A stretch of 64,000 nucleotides of DNA from Sphingopyxis sp. 2PD. GTDB lineage: Bacteria; Pseudomonadota; Alphaproteobacteria; Sphingomonadales; Sphingomonadaceae. The position numbers and the translations under genes are program-made. The stretch covers positions 1 through 64,000 of the forward strand of contig NZ_SCMU01000014.1 of the NCBI RefSeq assembly GCF_005503695.1, given 5' to 3'. The notes beneath the pieces are model-generated. The model saw only the letters and a list, made by a program, of their open reading frames with translations. It did not search any database and was not told the origin of the DNA. Positions 1 through 7,912 of the stretch are shown piece by piece. Position 1 is the first letter of the stretch, and every line of letters starts with the position of its first letter.

Positions 1-74
1 GCGCTGCTCTGGCCGGAGTCCATTCACCCCTCCCCTGAAGGGGAGGGGTGAATGGACTCCGGCCAGAGCAGCGC
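1..74. repeat. Perfect 35-bp inverted repeat at window edge
   Basis: Bases 1-35 are the exact reverse complement of 40-74, with a 4-nt loop at 36-39. The inner part of the stem (about 25-50) is a C-rich/G-rich hairpin like the REP-type hairpins elsewhere in the window. The outer part encodes residues of the DNA ligase in one orientation and its mirror image in the other. A natural palindrome would not be expected to mirror coding sequence, so a contig-end fold-back artefact is the simplest reading; a real insertion hairpin is the alternative. Confidence 0.9.
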
Positions 75-326
75 CGCGGTCTCCGCCGTATCGCCAACGA
101 AATGGCGCGACAGCCGGAACAATTCCTCATCGACCCGCGTCGCCAAGAGCGCCCGAACCATCGCCGACTTCACTGCCGGAAAATCGAGGCTTTCGGTCAG
201 CGCCGCGATCGCCCACCCACGATCCGGGTCAGACGTGTGGCGCAGATAATCGACGATCAGCGCCAGCTTGCTGTTGCGCGAGCGCGTGTAGATCAGCCGA
301 TCGATCAGGGCCGCGAACGCCTTCAC
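1..326 (-). CDS. Ligase-associated ATP-dependent DNA ligase, N-terminal fragment
   Basis: About 85-95 residues of the N-terminal domain of the alphaproteobacterial ATP-dependent DNA ligase that travels with an MBL-fold exonuclease and often an Lhr-type helicase. The GTG start at 326-324 overlaps the TGA of the upstream exonuclease (GTGA), so the two are translationally coupled. The recognisable part begins VKAFAALIDRLIYT and runs to AALLWP at about base 40. Beyond that the frame enters the fold-back palindrome and meets TGA at 26-24. The nucleotidyl-transferase (KxDG) and OB domains are missing, either because the window ends or because the assembly folds back. Family role: sealing nicks in a stress-related repair pathway. 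Confidence 0.75.
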
Positions 327-1336
327 GCCTCTTCCTCCAGATCGCGGCCGACCATATGTAGCGCGCGCGCTTTGCGCTGATGCAGCTCGCACCAGCGCAG
401 CAGGCCGTCTTCGCTACCATGCGTGATCCACGTCTCCTTGGGGTTCACCTGCGAAATCGTCGTCGTCAGCTCGTCCCAGTCGGCATGGTCCGAAATCACG
501 AGCGGCAGCTCGACCATCCGTTGCCGCGCGCGCTGGCGCACCCGCATCCAGCCCGACGCCATCGCAGTCACCGGATCGGGCAGCCGCCGGGACCAGCGGT
601 CGTTCAGCGCCGAGGGCGGAGCGACGACGATCTGCCCCGCCATGTCGGCCTTGTCGGTTTCGCTCACCAGTCTGAGTTCGCCGAGATCGATGCCGTGCGC
701 GGCATAGAGCGCGCACATTTTTTCGAGCGCACCATGGATGAAGATCGGCGCGTCCCACCCCGCCGCGCGGAGCTCCGCAATCACGCGTTGCGCCTTGCCC
801 AGCGCATAGGCGCCGACGAGCACCGACCGATCGGGCTCGGCGCGCACCGCGCCGATCAGCTTGGCGATCTCCTGCCCCGTCGCGGGGTGGCGGAACACCG
901 GCAGGCCAAAGGTCGCCTCGGTGATGAAGATGTCGCACGGTACGACCTCGAACGCGGCGCAGGTCGGGTCGGCACGGCGCTTGTAATCGCCGGTGATGAC
1001 AATGCGCTCGCCCGCATATTCCATCAATATCTGCGCGCTGCCCAGCACGTGCCCGGCGGGATGGAAGCTGAAGCGGACGCCGCCACGTTCGAACCCGTCG
1101 CCATAAGCGAAAGCCTGATTATGGCTCGCCGCGGCATCGACGCCATAGCGCAGCGCCATGATCGCCAGCGTTTCAGGGGTCGCGAACACCGCGCCGTGGC
1201 CGCTGCGCGCATGGTCGGCGTGGCCGTGCGTCACCGCAGCGCGTTCGACGGGGTGCGAGGGATCGATCCACAGGTCGGCGGGCTTCACATAGAGCCCGTG
1301 CGGATGCGGTTCGAGCCAGGGCTTGGGTTTGGCCAT
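323..1336 (-). CDS. Ligase-associated DNA exonuclease (metallo-beta-lactamase fold)
   Basis: A 337-residue MBL-fold nuclease of the ligase-associated family, related to the Artemis/SNM1 and CPSF73 group. The N-terminal zinc motif HGHADHA is at about residues 38-44, followed by a GHVLGSAQ segment near residue 95, a TGDY loop near 115 and ISDHADWDE near the C-terminus. Length is normal for the family. Its ATG overlaps the stop of the upstream UdgX gene (ATGA at 1336), and its stop overlaps the start of the ligase, giving an unbroken coupled operon. Family knowledge predicts end processing of DNA before ligation; the direct substrate is not known from sequence. Confidence 0.9.
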   Translation of the reverse strand: MAKPKPWLEPHPHGLYVKPADLWIDPSHPVERAAVTHGHADHARSGHGAVFATPETLAIMALRYGVDAAASHNQAFAYGDGFERGGVRFSFHPAGHVLGSAQILMEYAGERIVITGDYKRRADPTCAAFEVVPCDIFITEATFGLPVFRHPATGQEIAKLIGAVRAEPDRSVLVGAYALGKAQRVIAELRAAGWDAPIFIHGALEKMCALYAAHGIDLGELRLVSETDKADMAGQIVVAPPSALNDRWSRRLPDPVTAMASGWMRVRQRARQRMVELPLVISDHADWDELTTTISQVNPKETWITHGSEDGLLRWCELHQRKARALHMVGRDLEEEA

Positions 1337-2763
1337 CAGGCGGCGAGAGCCCGGGCCCGCGCGAGATCGGCGACGAACATCGCCCGCTCCTCGGCGGCGC
1401 GCGTCCGATCGGGCAGGCGAAGCAGGAAGGAGGGATGAATCGTCGCGACCAGCTTCGTACCCCCCGCCAGTTCATGCACCGCGCCGCGCATCGAGGCGAT
1501 GCTCGCGCTCTTGCCCGTCACCCCGCGCAGCGCGCTGCCGCCCAGGGTGACGATCAGCTTGGGCTGGACCAGCGCGCGTTCCTTGTCGAGCCACCAGCGG
1601 CAAATGTCGATCTCGCCCGCCGTCGGATTCTGGTGAAGCCGCCGCTTGCCGCGCGGTTCATATTTGAAATGCTTGACCGCATTGGTGAGGAACAATCGCT
1701 TGCGGTCGAGCCCCGCTTCCGCCAGCGCCTGGTCCAGCGCCTGCCCCGCCGGTCCGACAAAGGGACGCCCCTGCAGATCCTCCTGATCGCCGGGCTGCTC
1801 GCCGACGAGCATGATCTGTGCGTCCGCTGGCCCCTCACCCGCGACCCCCTGCGTCGCGTTGCACCCGATCGGACAGCGATTGCAGCGATCGACCGCGCGC
1901 GCGACGTCGGCCAGCGTCTGGATGTCATCGTCGAGGAGCAGTTCATCGGCCACGCGCGTCCGCCATTTGTCGGTCAAGGGGTTGGCCATGGAAACGGCGG
2001 CCTCGCGCATCCGTTCCACCCGCGCCTCGGCCGCAGCCAGCAGCGGCGCAATGTCCCGCGCCTCGGGCAGGTTCTTCCAATATTTCTTGGGCATTTCGGC
2101 GCGCATCGCGTCGACCTTGACCCGCGCAGGGTTGAAGATGGCGCCATAATAGGTGCGCCATTGATCCTCGACGACGTCGCTGTCCGGCACCTCGTCCTTC
2201 GTGCCGCCCGCGCCATAGACCAGCGCCTCCCCGTGCCAGATTGCCCGCGCATCGGGGGTCACGATCGCCCAATCCATGCCGTAAAAGCGCCGCCGAAAGA
2301 AAGGCGCGGTGAGCCGCAGGATGCGGTGATCGGGCTCGAACCACGCCGCAAAGGATTCGCGGCCCGCGTCCTCGCCCAGCCGACGGAAGCGCACGAACGC
2401 GTGCATCTTGTGGACGTCGCGCCGGATCGCCTTGTCGGCCTTGCGCAGCCAATCAATGTCGGGGTCGGTGCGCCGCGCCAGCAGCTGCAGGTCGCGCGCC
2501 GCGCGCCAGACGATGCGGTAGAGCCGGGCGGGAACCGCGGCATCGCGGAGGCAGATGACGCGATCCGCCATCGCCAGCAATTCGCGCGGCAGCGACACAG
2601 TGCCGGGCGCCGCCAAGGGCGCCGTGCCGCCAAACAGCGACGCGCCCTCGTCGGCGCTGCGCCAGCTGACATCCTCGGGCGCCACCCCGCCCGCGAGCAG
2701 CCCGCGCGCCGCGTCGCGCCATTCGGCGAAATCGCCGGGATGGGCCAGCACGACCTCTCTCAT
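1336..2763 (-). CDS. DUF4130 (TIGR03915-type) protein fused to UdgX-type uracil-DNA glycosylase
   Basis: A 475-residue two-domain protein. Residues 1 to about 250 match the DUF4130 'probable DNA metabolism' domain that accompanies the radical SAM protein encoded upstream. Residues about 280-475 are a family 4-like uracil-DNA glycosylase of the UdgX subgroup: motif GEQPGDQED at 321-329, the signature KRRLHQ at 373-378 with the His (377) that in UdgX forms a covalent bond to the abasic site, and HPSFLLR at 443-449. Cysteines at 294, 297, 301 and 388 fit the 4Fe-4S cluster. The ATG at 2763 is chosen because it overlaps the upstream stop (ATGA); the open frame extends further upstream but only inside the radical SAM gene. 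Confidence 0.9.
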   Translation of the reverse strand: MREVVLAHPGDFAEWRDAARGLLAGGVAPEDVSWRSADEGASLFGGTAPLAAPGTVSLPRELLAMADRVICLRDAAVPARLYRIVWRAARDLQLLARRTDPDIDWLRKADKAIRRDVHKMHAFVRFRRLGEDAGRESFAAWFEPDHRILRLTAPFFRRRFYGMDWAIVTPDARAIWHGEALVYGAGGTKDEVPDSDVVEDQWRTYYGAIFNPARVKVDAMRAEMPKKYWKNLPEARDIAPLLAAAEARVERMREAAVSMANPLTDKWRTRVADELLLDDDIQTLADVARAVDRCNRCPIGCNATQGVAGEGPADAQIMLVGEQPGDQEDLQGRPFVGPAGQALDQALAEAGLDRKRLFLTNAVKHFKYEPRGKRRLHQNPTAGEIDICRWWLDKERALVQPKLIVTLGGSALRGVTGKSASIASMRGAVHELAGGTKLVATIHPSFLLRLPDRTRAAEERAMFVADLARARALAA

Positions 2764-4010
2764 AGCGCCAGCGACAATTGCTCGGCGGGCGGCGCAAAGC
2801 GCTCGCGCAGGCTGGCGCTGTCGGTCAGCGAACCCGGCCGCCAGTCGGGGGTGACGATGAACGGCAACAGCTTTTTCACCGAGGCGGTCAATTTGGCGAG
2901 ATCGCCCAGCCTGAGTTTCCCCAGCCGCCGCGCCGCGACGATCCGGTCGACCGCGCGCGTCCCCAGCCCCGGCACGCGCAGCAGCATCTCGCGCGGGGCG
3001 CGGTTGATGTCGACCGGAAATGCTTCGCGCCGCTGCAGCGCCCACGCAAGCTTGGGGTCGATCGCCAGGTCGAGCATACCCCCATGTGCGCCCTCCATGA
3101 TCTCGGCGCGTTCGAAGCCGTAGAAGCGCAGCAGCCAGTCGGCCTGATACAGCCGATGTTCGCGCATCAGTGGCGGGCGCACCGGCGGCAGGTCGCTGCT
3201 CGCATCCGGAATCGGGCTGTACGCCGAATAATAGACGCGGCGTAGGCGATAGCCCGAATAGAGGTTCGTCGCGGTCGCGAGAATGTCGTCGTCGCGCGAT
3301 CCGTCGGCGCCGACGATCATCTGGGTCGATTGCCCCGCCGGGGCAAAGCGGGGCGGCTTCGCCTTTTTGAGCAACCGCCCTGTCGCCGCCTCGATCGCAT
3401 CGTCGGCCCCGACGCGCACCGATGCCATCGTCTTGCGGATCGTTGCGGGCTTTTTCTCGGGCGCAAAGCTCGACAGCCCCGCCTCGGTCGGCAATTCGAC
3501 ATTGGTCGACAACCGGTCGGCATAAAGACCCGCGAGCGCGATCAGGCCCGGATCGGCCCCCGCAATTGTTTTCAAATGGATATAGCCGCCGAAGCGATGC
3601 TCCTCGCGCAGGATGCGCGCCACCTCGACAAGCTGCTCCATCGTATAATCTTCGGACCGGATGATCCCCGACGACAGGAACAGCCCCTCGATATAATTGC
3701 GCTTGTAGAAATCGAGGGTGAGCCGGACGACTTCCTGCGGATTGAACCGCGCGCGCGGCACATTGCTCGACGCCCGGTTGATGCAGAACCGGCAGTCATA
3801 GATACAGAAATTGGTGAGCAATATCTTCAGCAGCGAGATACAGCGGCCATCGGGCGCATAGCTGTGGCAGATGCCCATGCCTTCGGTCGACCCGATGCCT
3901 TTGGTACCGGTCGAATCGCGCTTCACCGTTCCCGACGACGCGCACGACGCGTCATATTTGGCGGCGTCGGCCAAAATGCCAAGTTTTTCGAGAATCGCTT
4001 TTCCAGACAT
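2760..4010 (-). CDS. Putative DNA modification/repair radical SAM protein (TIGR03916-type)
   Basis: A 416-residue radical SAM protein, first gene of the repair operon. The cluster motif is CIYDCRFC (Cys 69, 73, 76; CX3CX2C). A helix-hairpin-helix region around residues 325-370 (PGLGTRAVDRIVAARR) suggests DNA binding. The family always seems to occur with the DUF4130 protein encoded next, but its reaction is unknown; repair or modification of a DNA lesion is an inference. The start ATG at 4010 has AGGAA directly upstream, and a LexA-type operator lies 19 bp upstream, so damage induction is likely. Confidence 0.88.
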   Translation of the reverse strand: MSGKAILEKLGILADAAKYDASCASSGTVKRDSTGTKGIGSTEGMGICHSYAPDGRCISLLKILLTNFCIYDCRFCINRASSNVPRARFNPQEVVRLTLDFYKRNYIEGLFLSSGIIRSEDYTMEQLVEVARILREEHRFGGYIHLKTIAGADPGLIALAGLYADRLSTNVELPTEAGLSSFAPEKKPATIRKTMASVRVGADDAIEAATGRLLKKAKPPRFAPAGQSTQMIVGADGSRDDDILATATNLYSGYRLRRVYYSAYSPIPDASSDLPPVRPPLMREHRLYQADWLLRFYGFERAEIMEGAHGGMLDLAIDPKLAWALQRREAFPVDINRAPREMLLRVPGLGTRAVDRIVAARRLGKLRLGDLAKLTASVKKLLPFIVTPDWRPGSLTDSASLRERFAPPAEQLSLAL

Positions 4011-4021
4011 TTCCTACACAT

Positions 4022-4027
4022 AACATA
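4022..4027 (-). promoter_or_regulatory. Candidate -10 element of the repair operon
   Basis: On the minus strand the hexamer TATGTT at 4027-4022 lies directly beside the LexA-type box and about 12 bp from the start codon. This leaves a very short leader. No convincing -35 is seen, which would fit a weak, LexA-controlled promoter. Confidence 0.35.
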
Positions 4028-4028
4028 G

Positions 4029-4043
4029 GAACATAACAGGAAC
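4029..4043 (-). promoter_or_regulatory. SOS (LexA) box GTTC-N7-GTTC upstream of the repair operon
   Basis: On the plus strand GAAC at 4029-4032, seven bases, then GAAC at 4040-4043, that is GTTC-N7-GTTC in the direction of the operon. This direct repeat is the known LexA operator of alphaproteobacteria. It sits in the 50-bp gap between the kinase gene and the radical SAM gene, overlapping the place where the promoter must be. A box with almost the same spacer occurs before nrdA (47154-47168). Confidence 0.85.
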
Positions 4044-4060
4044 AAATCACATCGCCGCGC

Positions 4061-5581
4061 TCAGGCGTCGCGCCACCGCGCCGGCAAGGTGATTTCGAGG
4101 ACCAGCCCCGTCGGTTGCCAGTGTCGCTCGATCGTCCCGCCCAGATTGTTGCGGACGCTGCGTTCCATCAACAGCGTGCCAAAACTGGTTTTTTCGGGCG
4201 GGCCGATCGGGCCATGATTGCCGGTTTCGGTCCAGGTGAGCCGGAACAGCCGCGGATCGCTGCCTTCTGCATCCTGCGTCCATTGAATATCGACATCGCC
4301 GGCGGCGCCTGACAGCGCACCATGCTTGACCGCATTGGTCGCCAGTTCGTTGAACACCAATGCCATCGCGACGAGGGCGTTTTCGGGGAGCAGGAGATCG
4401 GGTCCCGACCAGCGAATGCGCGGAAAGGCGGCCTCGACCTCGCGCAGCAGCGCGTGCATCGACCCGGTCATGAAATTGGCGCCGAGCAGCACATTCTGCG
4501 CGCGATTGAGCGCGTCCAAGCGCCCGGTGATCCGCTCTACATAATCGTCGACGTCGGTCGCGGCATGACGGGTGAGCGAGATGATTGCGCTGACCGTCGC
4601 GAACAAATTGCGCATCCGGTGATGCAGTTCGCGCATCAACAGATTGGCATTTTCCTGGCGGCTCTTCTGTTCGGTGATGTCGATGCTGATCCCGGTCAAG
4701 ATCGCGTCGGTGGTGTTGACGTCCCAATCGGCGCGGACCGCAATCCAGCGCACCCCGCGTTCGGGGTGCTGGATGCGATACTCGGTCGCATAATGGCTGC
4801 CGCTTTCGATCGAGCCGCCCAGCACGCCGCGCACCATGTCGCGATCGTCGGGCAGCAACCGTTCCCAGAAGCCTTCGATATCGACCAGCGCAGTGGCGAA
4901 ATCGGCGCCCCACAATTCGGCGACGGCACCGCCCCATTCGATCGATCCGGTCCGCGTATCATAACGCCACGTCGCGATACCCGAAAAATCGAGCGCCCGC
5001 TCCAGCGTCTGCCGCGCCTCGTCGCGCTGCGCAACGATGCGCCGCAGATCGGCTTCGGCCATGATGATCGCCGCGAAATCTTCGAGCCGCTCCAGCTCGC
5101 GATCGTTCAACAAGGGGCGTTCCTTGCGATCGATCACACATAATGTGCCCAATATCGCCCCGTTATAGGCGCGCAGCGGCACCCCCGCGTAAAAGCGAAT
5201 GAACGGGTCGCCGGTCACCAGCGGATTGTCGCGAAAGCGCGCATCGCCCAGGACGTCGGCGATCACCACCGGCTTGTCGTCGGCGATCACATATTGGCAA
5301 AAGCTGATGTCGCGAGGTGTTTCGGCGGCATCAAGGCCATAAGAGGATTTGAACCATTGCCGACAATCATCGACCAGCGAAACCAGCGCGATCGGTGCAT
5401 CATAAAGGTCGGCGACCATTTTGGTCACGCGGTCGAACGCTTCCTCGGGATCGGTATCCATGATCCGATATTCACGAAGTGTATCGAGGCGCAGGCGCTC
5501 GGCCTGTTCCGGACTTGCATAACCACCGTCCGCCAACTGATGCCCCTCACCTCCGCCGGATCCTGTGGGCCGCTCTGCCAT
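4061..5581 (-). CDS. HWE-family sensor histidine kinase (GAF-PAS-HWE)
   Basis: A 506-residue soluble kinase with no membrane segment. A GAF domain covers about residues 45-175 and a PAS domain about 195-305 ending in DITEQKSR. The phosphoacceptor region is ELHHRMRN (His 321 in the HRxxN context), the N box is NELATNAVKHG near 411-421 and the HWE-type WTE motif follows near 455. Kinases of this class phosphorylate PhyR in the alphaproteobacterial general stress response, and phyR is divergently transcribed 207 bp away, so a PhyK/PakF-like role is likely. The sensed signal cannot be read from sequence. Confidence 0.88.
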   Translation of the reverse strand: MAERPTGSGGGEGHQLADGGYASPEQAERLRLDTLREYRIMDTDPEEAFDRVTKMVADLYDAPIALVSLVDDCRQWFKSSYGLDAAETPRDISFCQYVIADDKPVVIADVLGDARFRDNPLVTGDPFIRFYAGVPLRAYNGAILGTLCVIDRKERPLLNDRELERLEDFAAIIMAEADLRRIVAQRDEARQTLERALDFSGIATWRYDTRTGSIEWGGAVAELWGADFATALVDIEGFWERLLPDDRDMVRGVLGGSIESGSHYATEYRIQHPERGVRWIAVRADWDVNTTDAILTGISIDITEQKSRQENANLLMRELHHRMRNLFATVSAIISLTRHAATDVDDYVERITGRLDALNRAQNVLLGANFMTGSMHALLREVEAAFPRIRWSGPDLLLPENALVAMALVFNELATNAVKHGALSGAAGDVDIQWTQDAEGSDPRLFRLTWTETGNHGPIGPPEKTSFGTLLMERSVRNNLGGTIERHWQPTGLVLEITLPARWRDA

Positions 5582-5736
5582 GAATATGGTCCCTACAAAA
5601 GTCTGTTTGCCATTGGAAACAGAAAGCGGCCCAATTCCACTGACTTACCGATGGCGGCGAAGCGTCCCGGCTGACTCTACGCATTGCGCGATGACAAGTT
5701 GCAGCGCTTCGTCGTGCATTTTTGACCCAAGGTTAC

Positions 5737-5762
5737 GGAACCGTCGCCCGCCGGGGCGCGTA
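5737..5762 (+). promoter_or_regulatory. EcfG-type promoter candidate of phyR
   Basis: GGAAC at 5737-5741 and CGTA at 5759-5762 are separated by 17 bp. The known EcfG consensus is GGAAC-N16-17-CGTT, so the -10 has one mismatch. The distance to the phyR start at 5789 leaves a normal leader with a GGAGG ribosome binding site. This fits positive feedback on phyR seen in other alphaproteobacteria. Confidence 0.55.
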
Positions 5763-5788
5763 TGATGGGCCAAAGCGGGAGGTAATAT

Positions 5789-6583
5789 ATGCCGTTGGGT
5801 GAAGAGCTTCGGGGACATTTGCCGTATCTGCGGCGCTACGCGCGCGCGCTGACGGGCAGCCAGCAGCATGGCGACAATTTTGTCCACACGACGCTGGAGG
5901 TGATCGTCGCTGCCCCGGACGAATTCAGCGCGGGCAACGGCACCCGTATCGACCTTTACCGCAATTTCCACCGCATCTGGGAAAGCGCCTATATCGACGA
6001 TGGCGAGGGCGATGACGATGGCGAAGACCCGCTGGTTCGCGCCGCCAACCAGCGCCTCGCCCGGATCACCCCGCTCGGGCGGCAGATCCTGCTGCTGACC
6101 GCGCTCGAGGGATTTTCGGTCGCCGAGGCCGGGATCATCACCGGCACCGACCATGGCACCGTCGAAACTTTGCTCGCCGAGGCGGTCGGCGAACTGGACC
6201 GCGAATCGCGCACGTCGGTGCTGATCATCGAGGACGAGCCGCTGATCGCGATGGAACTCGAACAAATCATCCGCGAACTGGGGCACACAGTCGCCGGGGT
6301 CGCCACCACGCATGCCGACGCGGTTGCCGCGTTCGAGGCGACCGACGCGGGACTGGTGCTCGCCGATATCCAGCTTGCCGACGGATCGTCGGGGATCGAC
6401 GCGGTGCAGGACATTCTGGCGATCGCGCCGGTGCCGGCGATCTTCATCACTGCCTTTCCCGAACGCCTGCTGACCGGGGGGCGCGTCGAGCCGACCTTCC
6501 TGATCTCGAAACCCTTCCGCGAGAATACCGTGCGCGCAGCGATCAGCCAGAGCCTGATGTTCACGCCGCAGCTGGCGGCGTAG
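5789..6583 (+). CDS. phyR: General stress response regulator PhyR
   Basis: A 264-residue response regulator with the diagnostic PhyR arrangement: an EcfG-like sigma domain (about residues 1-135, region sigma2-like then sigma4-like) followed by a receiver domain. Receiver residues are visible: EDE at 148-150, phosphoacceptor Asp 193 (LADIQLADG) and Lys in LISKPF near the end. When phosphorylated, PhyR binds the anti-sigma factor NepR and frees EcfG. A GGAGG ribosome binding site sits 6 bp before the ATG. The sensor kinase is divergent, and two sigma factors and nepR lie within 3 kb. Confidence 0.97.
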   Translation: MPLGEELRGHLPYLRRYARALTGSQQHGDNFVHTTLEVIVAAPDEFSAGNGTRIDLYRNFHRIWESAYIDDGEGDDDGEDPLVRAANQRLARITPLGRQILLLTALEGFSVAEAGIITGTDHGTVETLLAEAVGELDRESRTSVLIIEDEPLIAMELEQIIRELGHTVAGVATTHADAVAAFEATDAGLVLADIQLADGSSGIDAVQDILAIAPVPAIFITAFPERLLTGGRVEPTFLISKPFRENTVRAAISQSLMFTPQLAA

Positions 6584-6603
6584 CGAGGCTTAGGGTCAGG
6601 ACC

Positions 6604-7158
6604 CTAGTCGCGCCCCGGACCGTTCGCGGTCAGCTGGTCGACATCGTCCATGATCGACCCGAATACGTCGCTCGACGCCAGCTCGTCGGCGCTGCGCAGC
6701 GGCATCGTGCCGCTTTCCAATATCGCTTGCAGCGCGGTGCGTGCGCGCGACACGCGGCTTTTCATCGTCCCGACCGCGCAGTCGCAGATCGCCGCGCCTT
6801 CCTCATAGGACAGCTGCCCCGCGCCGATCAGCACCAGCGCCTCGCGCTGGTCGACGGGCAGCATCAACAGCGCGCGCTGGACATCGGCCAAATGCAGGCT
6901 GTCGTCCTGATCGTCAGGCGCCACCAGCAGCCGCTCGGCGGCCATTTCGTCATATTCGGCGGTGAATTTCTTGCGCCGCATCTGCGACAGGAAACAGTTG
7001 CGCAGGATCACGAACGCCCAGCTTTTCATGCTGGCGGGCCCCGGCACATATTGCGCGCGCGCCTTCCACGCCTTCAGCATCGTTTCCTGCACCAGGTCAT
7101 CGGCGAGGTCGGCGTTGCCGCACAGGCTGCGGCCAAAGGCGCGCAGATGCGGCAACAT
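6604..7158 (-). CDS. EcfG-family sigma factor (copy 1)
   Basis: An ECF sigma factor with region 2 (ADDLVQETMLKAWKA) and region 4 (YEEGAAICDCAVGTMKSRVSRAR). It is paralogous to the second copy at 8167-8796. From the ATG at 7158 it has 184 residues, but homology to the second copy clearly continues upstream in frame (LDDASFKRELAA before MLPHLRAFGRSL). No ATG, GTG or TTG exists in that extension; the frame is open back to a TAG at 7239, and an ATT at 7236 with AAGG just upstream is the earliest possible start. Expected role: transcription of general stress genes under NepR control. Not in an operon with nepR, unlike copy 2. Confidence 0.92.
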   Translation of the reverse strand: MLPHLRAFGRSLCGNADLADDLVQETMLKAWKARAQYVPGPASMKSWAFVILRNCFLSQMRRKKFTAEYDEMAAERLLVAPDDQDDSLHLADVQRALLMLPVDQREALVLIGAGQLSYEEGAAICDCAVGTMKSRVSRARTALQAILESGTMPLRSADELASSDVFGSIMDDVDQLTANGPGRD

Positions 7159-7332
7159 CGCCGCCAGCTCGCGCTTGAAGCTGGCATCGTCGAGCGGCTG
7201 GGGATCGAGCGGCGGAGGCGTCAGGTCGTTGATAATCTAGCCTTAGTTTACGCAGAAGTCGTTGTTGTGCCCGTCAGGCTTAGCGCGTCGGACCAATGAT
7301 GCAAACGAGAACCGCTGCACGACATGAAAACG

Positions 7333-7740
7333 TCAGCCGGCGGGCCGCGTCCGGCGCCCCAACGCGATGAAATTTTCCATCATCAACGCATCCTGGGGGT
7401 CAAGCCGGCCGCGCGCCGCCACCCGCGCCAGATCATCGTCATGGCTGCGAAATTCGGGATCGTACAGCATCGTCCATTCGGCAAACGCCCGTTCCGCGAT
7501 TTCGCGGCGGCGGATTTCCACCATCCCGCTATGCCGCGGATCGTTGCGGATCACCGCCAGACAGGCATCGACCTTGTCGCCCGGCCCTTCCAGCAATTGC
7601 AGGAAATTGTGGCCGTTGAAAATCAACGCGCCGGTCAAGGCATCGCGCTGATTGTTGCGACGGGCCTGGACAAGGAGGGCAGCAATATCCTGTTCGCCGA
7701 TCAACGGATCGGCAACGCTGACATAGATAACGGAAAGCAA
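7333..7740 (-). CDS. BLUF-domain blue-light photoreceptor
   Basis: A 135-residue single-domain BLUF protein. Flavin-pocket residues are present: Tyr 6 in IYVS, Asn in the ARRNN helix near residue 29-30 and Gln 48 in NFLQLLEG, followed by the conserved AEWTM region near residue 90. No output domain is attached, so it must act through a partner. It lies inside the general stress response locus, between ecfG copy 1 and nepR, which suggests that blue light feeds the stress response (inference). Its own promoter is not obvious. Confidence 0.9.
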   Translation of the reverse strand: MLSVIYVSVADPLIGEQDIAALLVQARRNNQRDALTGALIFNGHNFLQLLEGPGDKVDACLAVIRNDPRHSGMVEIRRREIAERAFAEWTMLYDPEFRSHDDDLARVAARGRLDPQDALMMENFIALGRRTRPAG

Positions 7741-7879
7741 GCGACGTCCTCCAGCCTACCGCCACGCGGGAAAGGCAAAGCAAAACCCCTCGCCGCAAGC
7801 CTGGTCGCCTACGCGGCGGACCGGATACGGCGGTTGTGACATCTTGGCAACGCTTTCGTCGCAAAAAAAGCAACTGCCG

Positions 7880-7904
7880 GGAACCCGCGGCGCTTTTCGT
7901 CGTT
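7880..7904 (+). promoter_or_regulatory. EcfG-dependent promoter of nepR-ecfG
   Basis: GGAAC at 7880-7884 and CGTT at 7901-7904 are separated by 16 bp, an exact match to the alphaproteobacterial EcfG consensus. Transcription should start about 7 bp after the -10, at about 7911, which is only 1-3 bases before the nepR ATG at 7913. The message would therefore be leaderless or nearly so. This gives autoregulation of the nepR-ecfG pair. Confidence 0.85.
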
Positions 7905-7912
7905 GCTCCGAC

